Part shown: one piece after another, positions 49,530 through 64,000 of the stretch
Numbering within the stretch: the stretch's first letter is position 1
Layout: each line of letters begins with the position of its first letter
From: Ptychodera flava
Lineage: Eukaryota; Hemichordata; Enteropneusta; Ptychoderidae
DNA: 64,000 nucleotides
Assembly: GCF_041260155.1 (NCBI RefSeq)
Contig: NC_091932.1
Coordinates: forward strand, 6,347,501 to 6,411,500
Direction: 5' to 3'
Notes under the pieces: model-generated
What the model was told of the DNA's origin: nothing
Seen by the model: only the letters and a program-made list of their open reading frames with translations
Database searches by the model: none
Position numbers and translations under genes: made by a program

Positions 49530-52466
49530 ATGAGATCGAATCGACGACCAAACTGGATGTCACGAAGAATGGTGCTTGGCGCCCCGAGATCTGTTGTTCA
49601 ACTGCCGAGAATTCGACGAAACTGGTTTTGCTTCCTGTTTGGCGGACTCTTCATGTGGACTGCTCTAACATATTTGTGTCTTTCGAAAGTGTTGCCGTCC
49701 GTACCGATGATGTTTTCGGATGATAAGGGAACTCATTTGCATGGGCGGTCAGCCGGTGATTCGTCGAACCCGTCTGAAAATATTCCTATTGATATGTTCG
49801 CCCCTTTAAATATGGTAAACAATGAACCTCCGAAAGGGATGAAAGCCAGTAACACATATATTTTCCCTATTCTCCTTGGCAACCAAGGATTAAACAATCA
49901 GCTCATCGGATTCAAAATGTCAGTTGTTTTAGCCATGTATACGAACAGGACTTTAGTTTTAGCGCCATTTTTCGACGAGCAGAAACACTCGCTGCGCGTG
50001 CGCAACATCAACGAAGTGGTCGATCTGGAACATTTGAGAGAATTGCTCCCAACAGTTCCAATGGAAGAGTTTAAAAAACAGTGCAATGGAAAATTTGAAG
50101 TTCTCTTCAGCGGAATCAACATGTCCAACGCATTGACATCTGAACAATACAACGGCTATTTGAAATCTGTAAACACTAAAGTTAGATTGAGCAAAAATCT
50201 GACTGGGATTGAGGTTGGAGACTTCCAAAAAGAGCCTGGAATTTTAACAGAGTTACCTGGAAATCTTCCAGATGGACAACACTCGTTAAAGACTTTTAAA
50301 ACAAAGGGTTTATTTGAGTCAGACTCTAACTGTGCTGGCGTTGTTTACCCATATGGACTGATGGTACGCTTTTACTATTATGATTATGTACCTGTCTTTG
50401 CACAGTACCTCAGACGCCCTCCAGAAATTAGGCAGATGGCAGATTCCTTCATATGGGAAGTGATAAATTCCAGAAATTTTCTAGGGATCCATTGGCGATT
50501 TGATGATGCTTGGAAAGTCACATGGTAAGAAACGAATTGAGTCAAGGCTTACTCTATGTCTCTTTTTTCTATTGTTTTCTTTTTTGCTGAGTTTCCACTG
50601 CTATATATGCTACTTCCTTCATTCGCTTGTCGAATTAACCATTCGTTCATAAGATTTCATGTATCATGTTAGGATCGGAACAGGAAAGCATTGAAGGATG
50701 TTAAACGACAGGTACGTTGGAACAATATTACTGCCTGACAGCCGGAGTGTTTGACATGTGGCAAATTTGTACAGTTATTAATATTAATTCTATGGCTAAC
50801 ACTCGGCCGACATGTTACAAAAACTGAGCGATCGGCATAAATTGCTCGATGAAACTGTTAACTATACGAGTTGTGTTATATACATAAACGTATAAAAAGA
50901 AACGTTCACTTTTCCTCGAGAAATCAAAATCGAAAATATTAATCACCATGTTTGAATTTCGCACATGGCGACGGCATCCTTTTATGATTACATTCATATT
51001 GTCATATTGTGTATGAAACAGCTGTTGAAAATGGCGCCATCAAGCTTCAATTTAAAAAGACAAGATTGGGAACATTGCTTATTTTTTGTCCGAATCCAAT
51101 CTAGAGATTCATTTTTGCACAATCTAATTGCCCCTACTTGGATGTTAGGTGAGAACAACCCCCCGGGGAGAAATCCAGTGTTTTAAATACTTGATAAATT
51201 TGTACCGTGTATTACAGGTGTAAAACTGGAGTGCAAGATCAAAAGGTGAAAGAGAACTGCAATGTCCTTCTTATGTCGGATGAAAAGTCAATGGTGGCAC
51301 GCATTGTTAGCATTATGAAAGAAAATTCCATATCATCAGCCTATCTGTCCAGTCCGCCAGCCGCACAGGTATTTAGTTCCTGATATTTACAAACGCAGGT
51401 GATCGACTATTGTAAATACAGCATAGCCTCGTTCTGAAGTATATTATCTTTCACATTACATTATAGCATATATTTTTTTGAGGAAGATTTCATCTAGTAT
51501 AGTTTTGATCATTTTAAATTCAGCCTTTCCCGTCTTACTGATGTCTTTGAAGGTTGAAAACAGCGCACAACTTTGATACTCGTTATCAAATCGATAAGCT
51601 ATCCTTAAAAAATATCCCGAAAGCGTGTATGAATATACTGTAGTAGAAGAGAGAAAATTCCAAATAAGGTGATAAATATCGTCTTATTCTGTCGAAAACC
51701 TTCTTTACAGGACAAATTTATCATTGAACTGAAGAAAGAAGTTCCAAATGTTTACAATCGTTATGATCTTCTTGGAATATCGATACTGGGACTTGACTTT
51801 GATCTTGATGATAATTTCCGTCTATCATTACTTGAACAGGAGATATGCGCAAGTGAGTAATCTGTATTGTAACTTTGTGATCATGATCTTTGACCTTGGT
51901 CTTACACTGTTGAGGGACAGCTGTATTTCGATCCTTCATCTGTCTCGAATTTCCGAATTCATATCAGCCCGTTCTCCATTCCGTGTCACTTTGCAGTACT
52001 ACTCTGTTCAAATTTTGTCAACTATTCTCTCAAGACATGCGTTTGTGTTCGGTCACACACGATCTGATATACAATCATGAATATCTATCGTTGACTTTTT
52101 TATTCGTTATCTGTTAGTGTAAGATATTTCTACCTTCATATACTTTTATTGTCGACATTTCAGTATTCTGTATTTTATAGTAGAACCATTATGATATGTT
52201 TTAAGTTTGAATGAATGAGTGGATGAACGTTGATGGATGATGTGGCTTGAATGGGATGACGAAAGATTGCATGGATATAGCTTTGTGTATGGATGGCATT
52301 GGTAGATGGATCCCTATTTTGTAAACGACTTAATTTGCTTTTCATTTTCACTGCAGAATCGGCGCTTTTTATAGGCAGTCGTATGTCAGCATGGACAGAT
52401 ATAGTCGCCGAAGACAGAAACTACAAGAATCGTCTCTACATGCCAGATATATTCAAAACCACGTGA
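49530..52466 (+). CDS. O-fucosyltransferase-like type II membrane protein, paralogue 1
   Basis: Exons 49530-50524, 51218-51368, 51711-51852 and 52357-52466 give 465 residues ending in TGA; starting at 49479 would add 17. A short basic cytosolic tail is followed by a signal-anchor (about 31-53), so a Golgi or ER lumenal enzyme is likely. Family hallmarks: ILLGNQGLNNQL, then NRTLVLAPFF (cf. GGLNNQ of GDP-fucose protein O-fucosyltransferases), FLGIHWRFDD with the HxR site, and a final LEQEIC then FIGSRMSAW segment. POFUT-type enzymes move fucose from GDP-fucose to Ser/Thr of folded domains; donor and acceptor here are inferred only. Exon 2 lacks the VYLATP motif of its sisters (AYLSSP instead). 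The start at 49530 is preferred from the probable 5' UTR splice. Confidence 0.82.
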
Positions 52467-54393
52467 TGAAGAGATCGCTTATGTTAGGGTTACTAAGCGA
52501 TACATTTGCAGCTATCAAATCCGATAATTCTATTTCACTCAATATAAGTACATCATAAAGATTATGAAGCTATCGTTCCCAAATTTCCATGTAATTGTTA
52601 CAAGTAATAAGTTACAGTTTGCTGAGTTTGTCAATGAATTTAACTGATTGCGCATTCCATGCTATCCATCGGATGTCTGTTGCTTCTGGGCACGTTTTAG
52701 AGTTTTTGAAATTTAAACCTGTTCAAGAATCATGCACTAGTGTCAAAGATACCAACTGCAGCTGATAAATATTGCCGTTTTGTCAATCGACAGCGTTATC
52801 CGTAGTATACTTGCACACGTATAGCGTTACTGTTAGAAACTGCCCGGTTTGAATAATTTTGTTAAAAAATATTGACAATACCGGAAATTCCACATCAGGT
52901 GAATTCTGACGACTGCAGCCCTTTCCTTCAAATCAAAAAGGGATTAATTTTTAAAAGGCAAAAACCGCGTATGGTGACAATCGCGTGTCTATTATGGACC
53001 GATAGATTCTTTGACTGGCGGACGACCATGGAGTATACAAGGATGACAATGCTGTTATTCGTTGTAAATTAACAATCTTATTACCTTGATAGCATGTATG
53101 CAAAGTTCATAGCAGGTGCAAACTATTTCTGACTTGGAACAAATTCAGATTGAGTGTGCTAATTTTTTGCCTTCACGATTACGAGTGCTTTAAAATAGGA
53201 CCCGTCTTTTGGTAGCAGTTTCTGTTATTCAGTATATCCCCATGTGTAAGTGAAATGAAATCAACTCCTACATGAAAGTGATAATTCTCACTTTACACTT
53301 TTTACCATGTTATTTTGTCCCTTTAAGCTTTGATATCATTGCAATGTAAAGTCAAGTGCATTTATTGTTCATTATTTTAATTAAATCAAAGCCGTTACAA
53401 CATTTACAGTGATGTGCTCACGGTGTGGTTCATCTTAGTTCACTGGTTTGTGCTTGACAGGTCACTGTCCTGTTCTCGTTCACCGATCGAAGACACAGTC
53501 TGAGACCCATCCTCGTTCACCGATCAAAGGCAGAGTCTAAGACCCATCCTCGTCCGCTGATCAGCACTGTTTGAGATCCACCCCCTCCATGTACCTTTGT
53601 GAAAGGTGAGGTACCTACGTGTGGTACCATGATGATATGGCATTGTGACAAAGAAACGATTGGACTTGTTCTGTCTTTCAGACCCCACAAGCTGTAACTC
53701 TTGAAATTTGCTGACTTCAAAATATCTTCCTATTCTCTCCTGGTTTTCTCTGAATTCTACCCTCTGAAAGGATATGGGCTTTTACTGCATTAGGAAACCA
53801 TTCCTTTGTGAAACATTTGACAAGTAAATTCAAATTTTAACCGTCATTTTGATTGGTAATATTACAAAGGAAACATAACATACAATGTCACAGTTGAAAA
53901 CATTCACCCCTATGCATTACGTTGGACTACTGTGTGAAGTTTATGTGAAGATTTCAGTGCACACTAGCGACGGTTTTTTTCTTATCCGCATGGGGCTTTG
54001 ATTTAACGTTTGAGCAAATACTTAATGTGTAATCTTTATTTTGTTCAAAGTTGCATATACAGTCACAACGTGTAGTTAATGATGAGTGCATACACACACC
54101 TAAATTCGTACATTCTCACAAACTTATTTTAGCTTGCTCAAAGATACAGCTAGTTGGGCTTTAAGTTGGAAGTATCGATGTTTGCTCAATTTGTATAATT
54201 ATAAAAGTCAAGAGTACCAAACAACAGAGCCCATAATAAAAAATGGAGAATTTACAGTACTAATATCCACCAAGACCCTAGCACAACAGACATACACAAT
54301 AATGATGTATGATCACTACTTTATTGATTTCTGTAATGTCTTTTTTTTCTCAGATTTAATGAGACATGTATTTGAAAATTTTTGATAACTCCA

Positions 54394-54452
54394 ATAAAAA
54401 CGTTAAAAAAAAAAAACAAAAAAAAAACAAAAAAAAAAAAAAAAAAAAAACA
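54394..54452. repeat. AATAAA plus A-rich tract
   Basis: CCAATAAAAACG is followed by about 45 bp of nearly pure A and then CAACAACAACAACAG. It could be the tail of a retroposed sequence or a simple repeat. Confidence 0.6.
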
Positions 54453-55395
54453 ACAACAACAACAGAGAACGAAACTTCAATACTGTACAACATGCTCTTG
54501 TCTGGTTAATATAACTTATATGAGAGGGCGTCCAGGGCATTTTGCCTTGGTTACTGAACGAGATGACATGTTACTTTGCTGGTCGTTGGACGGACAGGAC
54601 ATAACAACCCTTTTAGATGAAGAGCTTTTACTGCAATTCATGTCACAATACACAACCAGCCGTGCCGATTAGAATGCAAAATTTAGTTTCTTTATAGACT
54701 TCTTGAGATCATTGTTTGATTGTCAAAATAAGTAAGGCTGTGTATGTTGTGAGATTACACTTTTTAACGATTTGTTTCCGAGAACGTGAATACCAACATA
54801 CTTGTATGGATGTAATCAAAGTCCATGTGAAGTTTGATGCACATCTCATAAAATGCACCAGCTTATTTTTTGTTTACGAGTCAACGATTTCAAAAGAAAA
54901 AATTACATCAAAGTGAAAGTTTGTCCAATCTTTGCCGAAAAACCCACGTAGGTGAATCTGAAATAAGCAAATCGAGGAATGTTTTATGTTTCTTAAATAT
55001 TCCGATCTATGTCTTGCGCAAAAGCTTGGCGGAGCTACTCAATTACAAGTATAAGGATATGGTTTGCATAGATGCATGCTTAAAATGAAATCGCTGTGGA
55101 CTTTACGTGTCAAATGGCGCTAATACCTTTGCAGGTGTTACGGTTTTGTGTGTTTATCGTTTCCTGATCAAGTGTGTGTATGGTTTTAGTAATGATTTAT
55201 GGTTGTCAAGTCAACATGTCCGTTGTGGCCTGTTATCGGCTCATTTGATGTTACTAAGTCTCAAATTTCAGCTAATGCAATTTTAGTGTTCGTTGTCATG
55301 GAAGGCGATACCTGTTGTACTACTTCTTTAGAATATATTCCGTACATCTCTTTTGAAAAGGTTGATATTGCTCCTGTGCCATGTATACTGCTTGG

Positions 55396-55476
55396 CTATG
55401 TATGTATGTATGTATGTATGTATGTATGTATGTATGTATGTATGTATGTATGTATGTATGTATGTATGTATGTATG
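55396..55476. repeat. (TATG)n microsatellite
   Basis: About 20 perfect tetranucleotide units. Confidence 0.95.
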
Positions 55477-56983
55477 CATACTGAACTTGCGCACTTTACG
55501 CTTCGATGTGTTGAAATATGTATGATTTCAACGTGAAGTTAATGCTACACAGAACCACATCTAGTCCAATGAGAAAGTGATAAATTCACAAATATAAAAT
55601 AAAATTCATTTAAATATGCAAATAAGCAGTTAATTGATATTCGTGATTAATTAATAGTACTTATGTGTTTGCATGCTATTACAACACTGGAAGTTCAACA
55701 TCAATACCAAGTTTCATCAAATTTGCTGCAGTATTTCTACACCTACAGCCTAATTGACGCCACACAGAAGTATTTCACATAGCGAATCTTTCCTCCCTAA
55801 TACAGATATCAATACAGATAATTATGTTAGATATCTAAATATAAATGTTATTTTCCAAAACCATGTCACCAATTATTTCGTCAGCTTGCGACGCTAATGC
55901 TTAGAGCTGTACCATCTGATAAAAGTACTTCCACTTCTTATCAACATGTGAAAATGAGACTATTACTATAAAATATATCTAAAGATGTGAAAAACGACAA
56001 TGCGAATGATCTTCATCAGCCTAAAGGTACAAGGTAGTATTACTTTGAAGAGGTAAATAGGAATTCTTCAGCTGTTTCACAACCAGAAATGACTGGTATG
56101 CTCCCCTGCTAAATGCCACAGTAATCGTTTATTTTCCCCCAAAGTCGCAAAAGCAAAAACGATGTTTTCTGACAATGAGTTCTTTTACTGTAGGCTAATG
56201 AAGCGATGCGCGCTCCTGTTTTTGAATAATTTTCATATCATAACAACCGAACATTGATCAAAACGTCATCGAATAATGAGTCCAACACATGTACACCTAT
56301 TGCTCTCTACGATTAAGTTACAGAAATTTCGTTCTTCTCACAGTACAAAATACGTGGTAGTATTTTCAGAAATTTGTGCAACCTCAAAGAACATGAAAGG
56401 CTGTATATGCGATCAGGGAATCCTTCGATCACGATCATTCCACGTGGACAGTCCATGACTTCTAACTAGCAGGGACGTCAGTTGGCTTGTACAGATTTTG
56501 ATCGTTACTGTGCATGACAACGTCAATTCAGACGCAAAGGGTGCATCTGACAATAAAAGTACGTCATGGTTACCGCAAATAAAGGTGGAAAATGATTGCA
56601 TATTTATATGAATAACATAAGTGCTCTTATTGTTATCCAGATTCACGCATATGCGATGAAAAATAGTGTCTTTACAAGCACACGTATATACATAGATTGT
56701 GTATGACATTGTCAACGACAATATCAATTCACCTTTTACATAAATATAAAAATTTTCAAGTTTGCTGTTGTTTATTATAATTTTGTCGCGCATATGCAAA
56801 TGTCGTCGTGTTCTCTGTGTGCGAAACAAGGCAAATATTGCGTATGTCCGGATGTAAGCATCCTGTCGGGCTGTAACAGCTGGCGATAATCCGAGATGTA
56901 GGATGTTTTGTACAATAAGCATATTTTCCCCGACATACTGTATTACAACGTTGCCTTTCTACTTACAATATCAGCGTTAGAGG

Positions 56984-60787
<3,804 letters not shown>

Positions 60788-61139
60788 ACATTAGAGGGCG
60801 CTGTAACTCAGCGTGGAGATAAGAACTCGGCTCTGACACCATCTACTGAAGCCTTTTTAAAATCATGCTTCATTGGCCGATAGAATTCTATTTTGACGTT
60901 AATCCTATCACCAAACTGTTGTAGAGCCTTTTACTTGGTTTCATACAGTGCAATCGGTTCAATTTCCATTTTCCGAGCTGAAATATTACTGGTAAATAAA
61001 CCCAAGCCCAAGCGGACAGTATCCATGACAAGTGACGTCACAGCAGCACTAACAAATAATGTGAGATATTTTTATTTGACTTCAATCTGAATAAAATTTA
61101 CATTATTTTTAAACATGTTATGTGGGTTTTTTTTATTTT

Positions 61140-61588
61140 TTAATCATCTTCAAAAATGTTTGGAATCAAGGCAGTGTCTTTGCGTTCTCTATCTTCTAAT
61201 ACTATGTCTGTCCACGACGATAGTGAACTGCCAAGGAAAAACGTTGACCCTGAAATAATTCAGAAATCGTATATTAGCCAGTTAAACCCAGGCGAATCTG
61301 TACTGCGTCATAAACTGTCACAATGAAGTCCACCAGTTAAAGAAAATGGTTGTGAAAAAAATGTCATGGTATTACTGATAAGGTTTCGTTCGTGATATCA
61401 TTTCTCACAATCACTGTTGCTTCAGTCTAGTGAAGAAGACTACGACGACGATGATGATATTTCAAAAACAACTATGCTTAGATAAACTCAAAGATGATAA
61501 CCACAATGACAATAATGAGAATGGGTAGTCGATATACAATCGATGTTGTTCTAGAGGTTATTTTGTTGTTGTTGTGTCGTTGTTGTCG

Positions 61589-61623
<35 letters not shown>

Positions 61624-63669
61624 GATGATGATGATGATGACGATGATGATGACGACGGCGTCTTGATGGTTATAGTCACTGTAGTATGTCTGTGAGTGCA
61701 AAAATAGAAGAGTGAAAGCTAATTCCAATAAGTATCACGTCAAACATTCGGTCCTTCTGTGAACAACATTAATCCATAAACATTGGCCAATATGCAAATA
61801 CTACAAAACAGTACAAAGACATCTTACGTTTGCATAATTCCTGCTCCAGCATAGAAATCTTATAGTTATCGTTCTTTAAGACTCCAACATCTTTAATACC
61901 ACTCATTAAAATATCTGTTGAAGTTAATATGGTTGGAAGTTGTCTGCGCAGGTCAAGTAAGAATGGATCCTGGAAAGAGAAATCGATTACATTACCTATG
62001 CCGTTGAGGGCGATTGTCTTCTTAGCGACTGCGAAAAACATAATCAGGTAGCTTGTGAGCGACATTACACTTTCTTTCCTCACAGATTTAATTTGGATAA
62101 AATGTATAATTGTGTCAAATGTCTATCCACACTTTAAATGGTATCAATTTTCTCTTTAAAACAACACCAAATTTGTCTCAGTGTTTAATTTTGTATTTTT
62201 GGAGTGACTCTAAGGAGTCCGATTTGAATTAATGAAGAGTGTAACGTCTTTTCACAATTAATTGAAACCTTTGTATAAATGTAAGAGTACTTCGATTTCA
62301 TTAAAGTTTACGTTACCTCGGGTGGGAGTGGCGTTGCGATATATACACCCCGCAGTGAATTCCTTGTCATGAGTTTGTCAATAACATTTACGAGTACGTC
62401 ACTTCCGGTTGCATTAAGTCCAGAACAAGCTTTCCTGCAGCGCTCGCACTTCATGAGGCACCTGTGTGTACGACGAACAAAACGCCAGTAAAACGATAGT
62501 AAAATACGTTTGCGTGAAAAGGCGGGAAAAAATGAATATACCGACAGTCAAGTCAAACTCTGAAATTTGAAGACAATGTATTTTATAGGTTTTACTCACC
62601 AATTTTTTCTCCATTCATCGTTGTACCGCCAATGAATTCCCAGATAACGAAAGTTCTTCAGAGTTTCTTGAATAATTTGCTCGGCAAGATCTCGTATATA
62701 TTTCGGCCTGAGTACCGTCTTCGCGAAGACTGATACATAGTCGTAGTAATAAAACCTACCAAGCAAACCGTAAGGATAAGCCAAACCGACGCATTTCCTC
62801 TTTGATTGAAACAGTCCTGGCATGCTTGCAACTTTCCTAAATGGTGTATAACCATCGGGAATATCGTCCGGAAGATGAACAAGTCTTCCCGGTTCCTTCT
62901 GCATATCTGGAAGGCTTATTCCTGTCACTTTCGTGAAAATTCTCAGCATATCATTCACGTATGTTAAAGTGGAGTAATAGTCTTCCCAGGCCATGTTGTT
63001 GGTCATATTTACGCCGTGAAAAAGAACATCGACTCGGCCACCACACGCTTCCGAGAATTCTTCAATTGTTGCGACCGGTAGCAGTTTCCTGACAGCATCG
63101 ATATCCACTGTCTCGTTGCTGAGTCGTAAATCTTCGGTATCCACCGTAAAGTGGTTAAAGAATGGAGTTAACACCAAAGCTCTGTTTCGGTACGCTGATA
63201 TGACGGCCGACATCTTGAAACTTTGTAGTTGATTATTTGGTCCCTGGTTTCCGAGAAAAATCGGAAAAAGATACTTTTTCTCTTCTCGCCGATGAAATCT
63301 CGATCGCCTTTTCTCACGAATGTCATCAAAAGGCTTCAAGTACTGTATATCTGGCACAAAACGTTTGTCTGCAACGGGGTTAAAACCCTTGTCCAAATTC
63401 TTCAAACCACCAACATTATTCACCTCTAACTTTTTAGCCGCAAATTTTGTGCCATACCTCTTCAGCTTTCCATGCTTCTCAGAATCCCGCTCGTTCTTGT
63501 CATCTAAGCCATTAGGTCTGCTGCGCAGTTCGTCTGACAACGATGCGGGTCTCTCCGAAACTCGAAGGATTTTACACAGTAAAAGCACCGCTAAAAGTAC
63601 GAAGACTCTGCGTGCGTAAGGCCTCCAAATCTTTGCTGAAAAATTGATCAGTTTTCTCCTAACTATCAT
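61140..63669 (-). CDS. O-fucosyltransferase-like type II membrane protein, paralogue 3
   Basis: Minus-strand exons 62600-63669, 62317-62461, 61828-61969 and 61140-61249, ending in TAA, 488 residues. The ATG at 63669 is chosen because TTTCTTGCAG just upstream looks like an acceptor after a 5' UTR intron and no in-frame ATG lies between. Signal-anchor about 20-36, then a long basic stem (to about 130). Family blocks: IFLGNQGPNNQL, NRALVLTPFF, YLGIHWRYNDEW, GVYIATPLPP, SMLEQELC and FLGSSLSSW. Exon 2 is cysteine-rich (WCLMKCERCRKAC), possibly an extra disulfide. A minus-strand AATAAA (61132-61137) sits three bases past the stop codon. Confidence 0.85.
61557..61645. repeat. (TTG)n and (GAT)n compound microsatellite
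   Basis: TTG units followed by GAT units in the last intron of paralogue 3. Confidence 0.9.
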
Positions 63670-64000
63670 GGTGTCAACATCCTGCAAGAAACTTTCACCG
63701 TCAGTCTTCTAAAAATCCATTCCGTAGATAAAATGTAAACAGTTAACGAACCTAGGGAACGTAGTTGGTTATATGCCGGATCATACCATAGCCTGTGTCA
63801 ATAATTAGAAATAATACGCCTCTAACGAGTACCCGCTTATAATTTTTGCAGAATTGACTGAAACTCTACAAATGAGATCGAACAAAGGTCGTCTCGTTTG
63901 CACAGTAGAAACACATGGTACCACACCGGTGTCCATTAACCATACTGTAACAGCTGTAACTTCAGTCGCGCTCGTAGTTAGGGGAATAACGAGTTGAGGT
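63670..64000 (-). promoter_or_regulatory. Upstream region of paralogue 3
   Basis: Probable 5' UTR intron end next to the start codon, and presumed promoter side. No upstream exon could be fixed within the window. Confidence 0.35.

Larger units (their letters stand above)
52467..56983. other. Intergenic region between paralogues 1 and 2
   Basis: 4.5 kb with no recognised exon or remnant of a further paralogue. Contains an AATAAA followed by an A-rich tract (about 54394-54450) and a TATG microsatellite. The lysine-rich frame across the A tract is not considered coding. Confidence 0.5.

Noticed and set aside
54382-54672. 96-codon lysine-rich plus-strand frame
   Set aside because: The first third is the A-rich tract; the remainder resembles no family I recognise and has no splice partner.
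55199-55525. 108-codon plus-strand frame ending in Cys-Met-Tyr-Val repeats
   Set aside because: Runs into the TATG microsatellite; no family resemblance.
52467-56983. Possible remnant of a fourth O-fucosyltransferase-like paralogue between paralogues 1 and 2
   Set aside because: I looked for the GNQG, HWR and LEQE blocks on both strands in the listed frames and found none.

Overview
This is a eukaryotic, intron-rich, AT-leaning animal genome window. Spliced metazoan genes, abundant microsatellites, MITE-like elements, a DIRS-type retroelement and tandem Penelope-like retroelements point to a marine invertebrate, most plausibly a non-vertebrate deuterostome (hemichordate, cephalochordate or echinoderm). 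That placement is inference: no lineage-diagnostic gene was found, and a lophotrochozoan is not excluded.

Bases 515-28311 (minus strand) hold 21 coding exons of an ATAD2/ATAD2B orthologue, a bromodomain AAA+ ATPase. I reconstructed 1377 codons with consistent GT-AG junctions and phases. The last exon or exons, which encode the conserved C-terminal helices, lie beyond the left edge. Its introns are loaded with non-autonomous DNA elements: a 1.9 kb foldback-bearing element (3329-5246), two elements filling most of the largest intron (8751-10350 and 10459-12697), a hAT-like MITE that splits a CT microsatellite (18696-19227), a 150/300-bp higher-order tandem array (20861-22143) and several small inverted-repeat elements.

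Head-to-head with ATAD2 and about 780 bp away is a five-exon TMEM244-family gene (29090-32572, plus strand), a small four-pass membrane protein. A complete-looking DIRS-type tyrosine-recombinase retroelement follows at 35389-40331. Then comes a Harbinger-like MITE, and a head-to-tail pair of Penelope-like elements (42967-48480) embedded between two TA microsatellites. Each Penelope copy carries a GIY-YIG endonuclease region and a hammerhead-ribozyme-like motif near its 3' end.

The right part (49530-63669) is a cluster of three paralogous genes for type II membrane proteins of the O-fucosyltransferase-like superfamily. Two are on the plus strand and one on the minus strand. All share a four-exon architecture with identical phases and near-identical exon lengths, so they arose by local duplication. 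The second and third converge tail-to-tail with almost abutting polyadenylation signals.

Nothing here is a clear new biological system. The most noteworthy signals are the O-fucosyltransferase-like cluster, the Penelope tandem with its ribozyme-like motifs and TA-tract context, the young DIRS element, and the higher-order repeat in an ATAD2 intron.
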